A stretch of 8,387 nt of DNA from Planctomycetota bacterium (GTDB lineage: Bacteria > Planctomycetota > Planctomycetia > Pirellulales > Lacipirellulaceae): NCBI GenBank assembly GCA_022615465.1, contig JAKEGR010000038.1, positions 1 through 8,387 of the forward strand, given 5' to 3'. A model generated the notes under the pieces. It saw only the letters and a program-made list of their open reading frames with translations. It was not told where the DNA came from and ran no database searches. The number at the start of each line of letters is the position of its first letter. Within the stretch, counting starts at the first letter, position 1. The position numbers and the translations under genes were made by a program. This document shows, piece by piece, positions 5,578-8,387 of the stretch.

Positions 5578-7401
5578 TCAGAAGAGATCGAACTCTGGCA
5601 GCCAGTTGGCCCAGAACTCGTCGAACCAGGCCTGCCGGAGATGCTCGCGATTGGCAGAAGCGATATCAAATCGTGACGCCTCATCCGCCGCCGCATTGGA
5701 ACGGATCTGGTTCTCGCCCCCTCTTTCCGCAACGTTCTCCAGGATCGCCAACTCCAGTTGATTGACGGCAAGGAAACATGATGCCTGCGAAACATCTTCA
5801 ACAGCGGAACTCGTGCCGGAAACGAACGGGCTATCCGCGCGCTCGGTGAGTTGAATTGCGGAGGCCGCCACCACCCGCTCTGGCAACGGTTCGACCGGCA
5901 CGCGATCCGCCGCCTCTTGAGTTCCCGCCGAGGCAGGCAATATCATCTCGCCGAAGTACAACTTCCACACGTTGTAATCGCCAGCGTCGATTATTGTGCT
6001 GCCATCGCCATCGGCGCCTGAATACATGGGCACGGACAGACCGAGGTGATCTCGCCACACGGTGTAATCGGCCGCATCGACCACCTCATTTTCGTTGTAA
6101 TCCCCCGGAAGCAGCGGCATTTCGGATTGCACTTCCAATGCTCCAATATCAATGCAATCGCCATCCACGCCGTTGCCATCCTCGACGCGGGCAAATCCAC
6201 TTCCACGCTGATCAAACAATGGCACGCCGCCGACTCCGCCCATGGCCGCGGGATCACCAGCATCAATCGCCGGACTGCCTGTCAGCAAAGCATGAGTCAG
6301 CGTTGGTCCACCGTTGTACGCGAGCAGCCCGACTTGCGGGTCCGCCGCACTGACAACGCTGCCTTCGAAGCCGACTTTTTTGCGAACCAAATTGTACGTG
6401 CCGCTGGAGGAAACACTCCCACCATTGTCGTAACCGACAACGAGTTCGCTGATCGCGGGATCGTATTCGGCCTGGCCAATGATCGTGTGGTTGATGACCG
6501 CGCTCGCGGTGTTGTTGATCCCGTCGGCGAAGACGTAGACGCCTCGCCCCGCGGCCGCCGTGCTGTTGGTGATCGTGCCGTGGTTGATCGTTATCGTTCC
6601 ATTGAGGACGTAGATCGCACCACCCCAGGCGAGGCCAGTAACGTTGCCGTTGTAAGCAGCATTGCCAGAGAATGTAGCATTTCGGACGACCACGGTTCCG
6701 CCATCGCTGTACACCGCGCCGCCACGTCCTATTCCGTGGGTGCCGCCAGCCGCAGCCGCGCCGCCATGGACCTGATTGCCGTAGAGCGTGCTTGCCACGA
6801 TTTGCAGCGTGCCTTCATTGAGCACTGCTCCTCCGCGACCATCGCTGCCATCGGGTTGAATCAACGTGCCTGCCTCACCCCGCGCCAGCCCACCGGTCAG
6901 CATGATCGATTCGAGTGTGAGGTCGCCGCCCGCGGCAACGCGGAAGAGGCGCATCTCGCCGACGGCCGCATTGCGCGCGATCGTGATGCCATTGGAATTG
7001 CCGCGGAGGGTGATCGGCGTCGTGATCAGCAGCCCCGAAGGACCAGCGACCGAGTCGCCGATGAACGATAGATCGACGTTGCCGCTCAGACTTGAGTGGA
7101 ATTCGATCGTGTCCGCGCCGCTGCCGGCCGGGGAGTCGCCCACCGCCGAGTTGCTGTTAGCGGCCAACACCGCCTCGCGGAGTGTGATCATGCCATCGGT
7201 GGTCGGAGCGCCGGGATTGAAATTATCCAGCAGCGAATCGACTGTAATCACGGCCAGCATATGCCGCCCTTCGAGCGGCTCGAACGCGAGGCGTCGCCCA
7301 TGCCGATTCGCGCCAGCGCGTTTCCGCCCGCCGCGATTGCCGCCCGAACGTGGCGCATTTCCATATCGATCAACTTGGACTCGCTGACTGTGGATCGCCA
7401 T
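5578..7401 (-). CDS. Large secreted protein: LEPR-XLL-like N-terminus, beta-helix region, choice-of-anchor Q, dockerin
   Basis: A 607-residue protein probably exported and surface-associated. The N-terminus is Gly/Arg-rich and basic (residues 11-37) and leads into RRLAFEPLEGRHMLAV (36-51), a variant of the planctomycete LEPR-XLL motif. ITVDSLLDNF...GMITLREAVLAAN (52-81) matches the CSLREA-type start of bacterial beta-helix proteins. Residues about 95-355 are Gly/Asn/Thr-rich with repeated GGA-[IV]-x-x-x-G-T and N-x-T-x-x-x-N patterns, as expected of parallel beta-helix coils. NGGPTLTHALLTGSPAIDAGDP...FDQRG...DIGALE (363-423) matches choice-of-anchor Q. A dockerin-like pair of Ca-binding segments follows: GDYNENEVVDAADYTVWRDHLG (433-454) and GADGDGSTIIDAGDYNVWKLYFG (462-484). 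A 120-residue tail ends in AWFDEFWANWLPEFDLF. ATG at 7401 is preferred to TTG at 7455 because of the AGAGGA site upstream. Confidence 0.85.
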   Translation of the reverse strand: MAIHSQRVQVDRYGNAPRSGGNRGGRKRAGANRHGRRLAFEPLEGRHMLAVITVDSLLDNFNPGAPTTDGMITLREAVLAANSNSAVGDSPAGSGADTIEFHSSLSGNVDLSFIGDSVAGPSGLLITTPITLRGNSNGITIARNAAVGEMRLFRVAAGGDLTLESIMLTGGLARGEAGTLIQPDGSDGRGGAVLNEGTLQIVASTLYGNQVHGGAAAAGGTHGIGRGGAVYSDGGTVVVRNATFSGNAAYNGNVTGLAWGGAIYVLNGTITINHGTITNSTAAAGRGVYVFADGINNTASAVINHTIIGQAEYDPAISELVVGYDNGGSVSSSGTYNLVRKKVGFEGSVVSAADPQVGLLAYNGGPTLTHALLTGSPAIDAGDPAAMGGVGGVPLFDQRGSGFARVEDGNGVDGDCIDIGALEVQSEMPLLPGDYNENEVVDAADYTVWRDHLGLSVPMYSGADGDGSTIIDAGDYNVWKLYFGEMILPASAGTQEAADRVPVEPLPERVVAASAIQLTERADSPFVSGTSSAVEDVSQASCFLAVNQLELAILENVAERGGENQIRSNAAADEASRFDIASANREHLRQAWFDEFWANWLPEFDLF

Positions 7402-7407
7402 TCGACT

Positions 7408-7414
7408 TCCTCTC
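7408..7414 (-). promoter_or_regulatory. Ribosome binding site of the dockerin protein gene
   Basis: On the minus strand GAGAGGA stands 6 bases before ATG at 7401 (first base counted on the plus strand). This supports the 607-residue start over the TTG at 7455, which has no comparable site. Confidence 0.5.
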
Positions 7415-7652
7415 GCAACCGCTCGTATTCGAGAACTCTTTTCCAGGCCGTGCAATCTCGCCAGCTTAACTCACTGACAGAGAAAAGCAAGCATTTCTTT
7501 GCTATAGTTGAGAAACTGGAAATCAACGCAGATCGCTGTGCTGGGCTGGTCGCGGTTGGCCGTGCAGGTAGTCTGGGCCGCAATGAGGTTTCCAGCAGGC
7601 ATCGCTACGAGTGTATTTCCGATCAATTTGGACATTATCCCTTGGCAATAGC

Positions 7653-7658
7653 GGTGAG
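7653..7658 (+). promoter_or_regulatory. Ribosome binding site of the DUF202 gene
   Basis: GGTGAG stands 7 bases before ATG at 7666. It agrees with the start of the conserved DUF202 sequence and argues against the frame that stays open upstream to 7096. Confidence 0.45.
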
Positions 7659-7665
7659 AACAAAC

Positions 7666-7953
7666 ATGGCCTACGAACGGTTCGAATCCAATGAATTGAC
7701 GTTGCGAGACCGGCTGGCGATCGATCGCACGCGGTTGGCGAACGAAAGAACGGTGTTGTCGTATCTTCGGGCGGCTTTCATGCTGCTCGTGGCAGGCGCG
7801 ACGGTCATCAAGTTGTTCGGTGACTCACATGCTGCCGTGGCGACCGGCTGGGCGCTCATCGCCATCGGGGTTGGCGTCGCGCTGTTCGGCGGTCGGCGAT
7901 TCGCTGCGATGCGCCGCGCGATCGACCGCGCGATGCCGCCAGCCTCTTCCTAA
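7666..7953 (+). CDS. DUF202 (YidH-type) small inner-membrane protein
   Basis: A 95-residue protein with the DUF202 hallmark LRDRLAIDRTRLANERTVLSYLR (13-35), in which the repeated RT-x-LA-x-ERT pattern is diagnostic, running straight into a first membrane segment (about 33-51). A short polar loop (GDSHAA) and a second membrane segment (about 57-76) follow, then a basic C-terminal tail (RRFAAMRRAIDR) that should lie in the cytoplasm. Members of this family are small two- or three-helix membrane proteins of unknown function. The length is near the family norm, so the gene looks complete. It ends in tandem stops TAA TAG. It is divergent from the dockerin protein and convergent with the Rieske oxygenase gene, so it is probably transcribed alone. 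Confidence 0.85.
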   Translation: MAYERFESNELTLRDRLAIDRTRLANERTVLSYLRAAFMLLVAGATVIKLFGDSHAAVATGWALIAIGVGVALFGGRRFAAMRRAIDRAMPPASS

Positions 7954-8019
7954 TAGCGTGGTTCTCGCCAGTGCAGCCAGGCGGGGCGCGCCACCCGAAA
8001 GACCGCGTGTGACAGGCTG

Positions 8020-8387
8020 CTAGACGTCAACGATCGCGCGCAGGCAGTCGTGAAACCCGCGAATGCCCTGTTCCATGGGTATCTGGTATGGCCCTGGGAC
8101 GTCCACGCCGCGGTCGTAGAGGGCACGGCGGCCATCCTGAAGAGCCACGGACGCAACGTGGTCTTCTTCCGTTACTTCGTCGAGCACCGCCAGGCAGGCC
8201 TGGACAAAGTCGCGGCGCGACTCGGCAATCCTCCGATCGAAATAGTACTCACTGTGGAGACGCGTGCGAGTGGGGGTCAAAGGCATATACGTCGTCACCA
8301 CCAAGGCCCCCGGATACCATTCGACGAGTTGACCCGAGAACAGGCAGAGCCAAATCGCGGCATACGGCGGGCGCTGGCCTTGCAACA
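8020..8387 (-). CDS. Rieske-type ring-hydroxylating oxygenase alpha subunit, C-terminal fragment
   Basis: Only about the last 122 codons are inside the window; the frame is open to the right edge, so the start, the Rieske [2Fe-2S] domain and the two iron-binding histidines lie outside. The visible part matches the C-terminal catalytic (SRPBCC-fold) domain of aromatic ring-hydroxylating dioxygenase alpha subunits: a strand with YPGALVVTTYMPLTPTRTRLHSEYYFD, then an acidic helix EVTEEDHVASVALQDGRRALYDRG, then PYQIPMEQGIRGFHDCLRA. An acidic residue in the EED helix is the likely third ligand of the mononuclear iron. The closest general resemblance is to the choline-monooxygenase-like subgroup, which acts on varied substrates, so none is assigned. 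The 66-bp gap to the convergent DUF202 gene holds no clear terminator, only the GGCGCGCC palindrome at 7985-7992. Confidence 0.8.
   Translation of the reverse strand, partial: LQGQRPPYAAIWLCLFSGQLVEWYPGALVVTTYMPLTPTRTRLHSEYYFDRRIAESRRDFVQACLAVLDEVTEEDHVASVALQDGRRALYDRGVDVPGPYQIPMEQGIRGFHDCLRAIVDV

Larger units (their letters stand above)
7402..7665. promoter_or_regulatory. 264-bp divergent promoter region
   Basis: This gap separates the dockerin protein gene (minus) from the DUF202 gene (plus), so both promoters should be here. The best -10-like hexamer for the plus gene is TATAGT at 7503-7508, without a good -35 at normal spacing (CTGACA lies 23 bp upstream). The CTATAG core is palindromic and could serve either strand. 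No RNA gene or strong hairpin was found. Confidence 0.35.

Noticed and set aside
6046..7071. A 341-codon open frame on the plus strand opposite the dockerin protein
   Set aside because: Antisense to a clearly recognisable beta-helix/dockerin gene; composition rich in R, A and D with no motif.
7096..7665. N-terminal extension of the DUF202 frame overlapping the dockerin gene
   Set aside because: The frame is open by chance. The conserved DUF202 sequence starts right after ATG 7666, which has its own GGTGAG site; the upstream part has no family match and overlaps a gene on the other strand.

Overview
The window reads as a GC-rich chromosomal segment of a planctomycete, most likely Pirellulales-like. 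This is an inference from protein families, not from a marker gene. The clues are a DUF1598-type secreted protein, a prenyltransferase/squalene-oxidase-repeat C-terminus of the planctomycete kind, and a large secreted protein with an N-terminal LEPR-XLL-like motif (FEPLEGRHMLA), a choice-of-anchor-Q-like segment and a dockerin. No mobile element, CRISPR array, tRNA or rRNA was seen.

Layout, left to right. Positions 1-221 (+) are the 3' end of a prenyltransferase-repeat protein. Its stop codon abuts the stop codon of a convergent gene at 222-2252 (-), an FHA-GAF-AAA+-Fis sigma-54 activator. A 488-bp divergent intergenic region rich in inverted repeats follows. It leads into a secreted DUF1598-type protein at 2741-4105 (+). 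Next is a HI0933/YhiN-family flavoprotein at 4251-5558 (+). It is convergent, with a 19-bp gap, to a large secreted beta-helix/dockerin protein at 5578-7401 (-). A 264-bp divergent region separates that gene from a small DUF202 membrane protein at 7666-7953 (+). The window ends inside a Rieske-type ring-hydroxylating oxygenase alpha subunit at 8020-8387 (-), of which only the C-terminus is present.

The genes do not form one pathway. Strand switches occur at nearly every boundary, so most are probably single-gene transcription units. The best candidates for something undescribed are the structured leader in front of the DUF1598 gene (2632-2717, including a 14-bp perfect palindrome), a possible phosphothreonine autoregulatory linker in the sigma-54 activator, and the unusual N- and C-terminal ends of the dockerin protein. 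I see no convincing new multi-gene system. Starts were moved from the longest reading frame to an internal ATG where a Shine-Dalgarno-like site or the domain boundary supported it.
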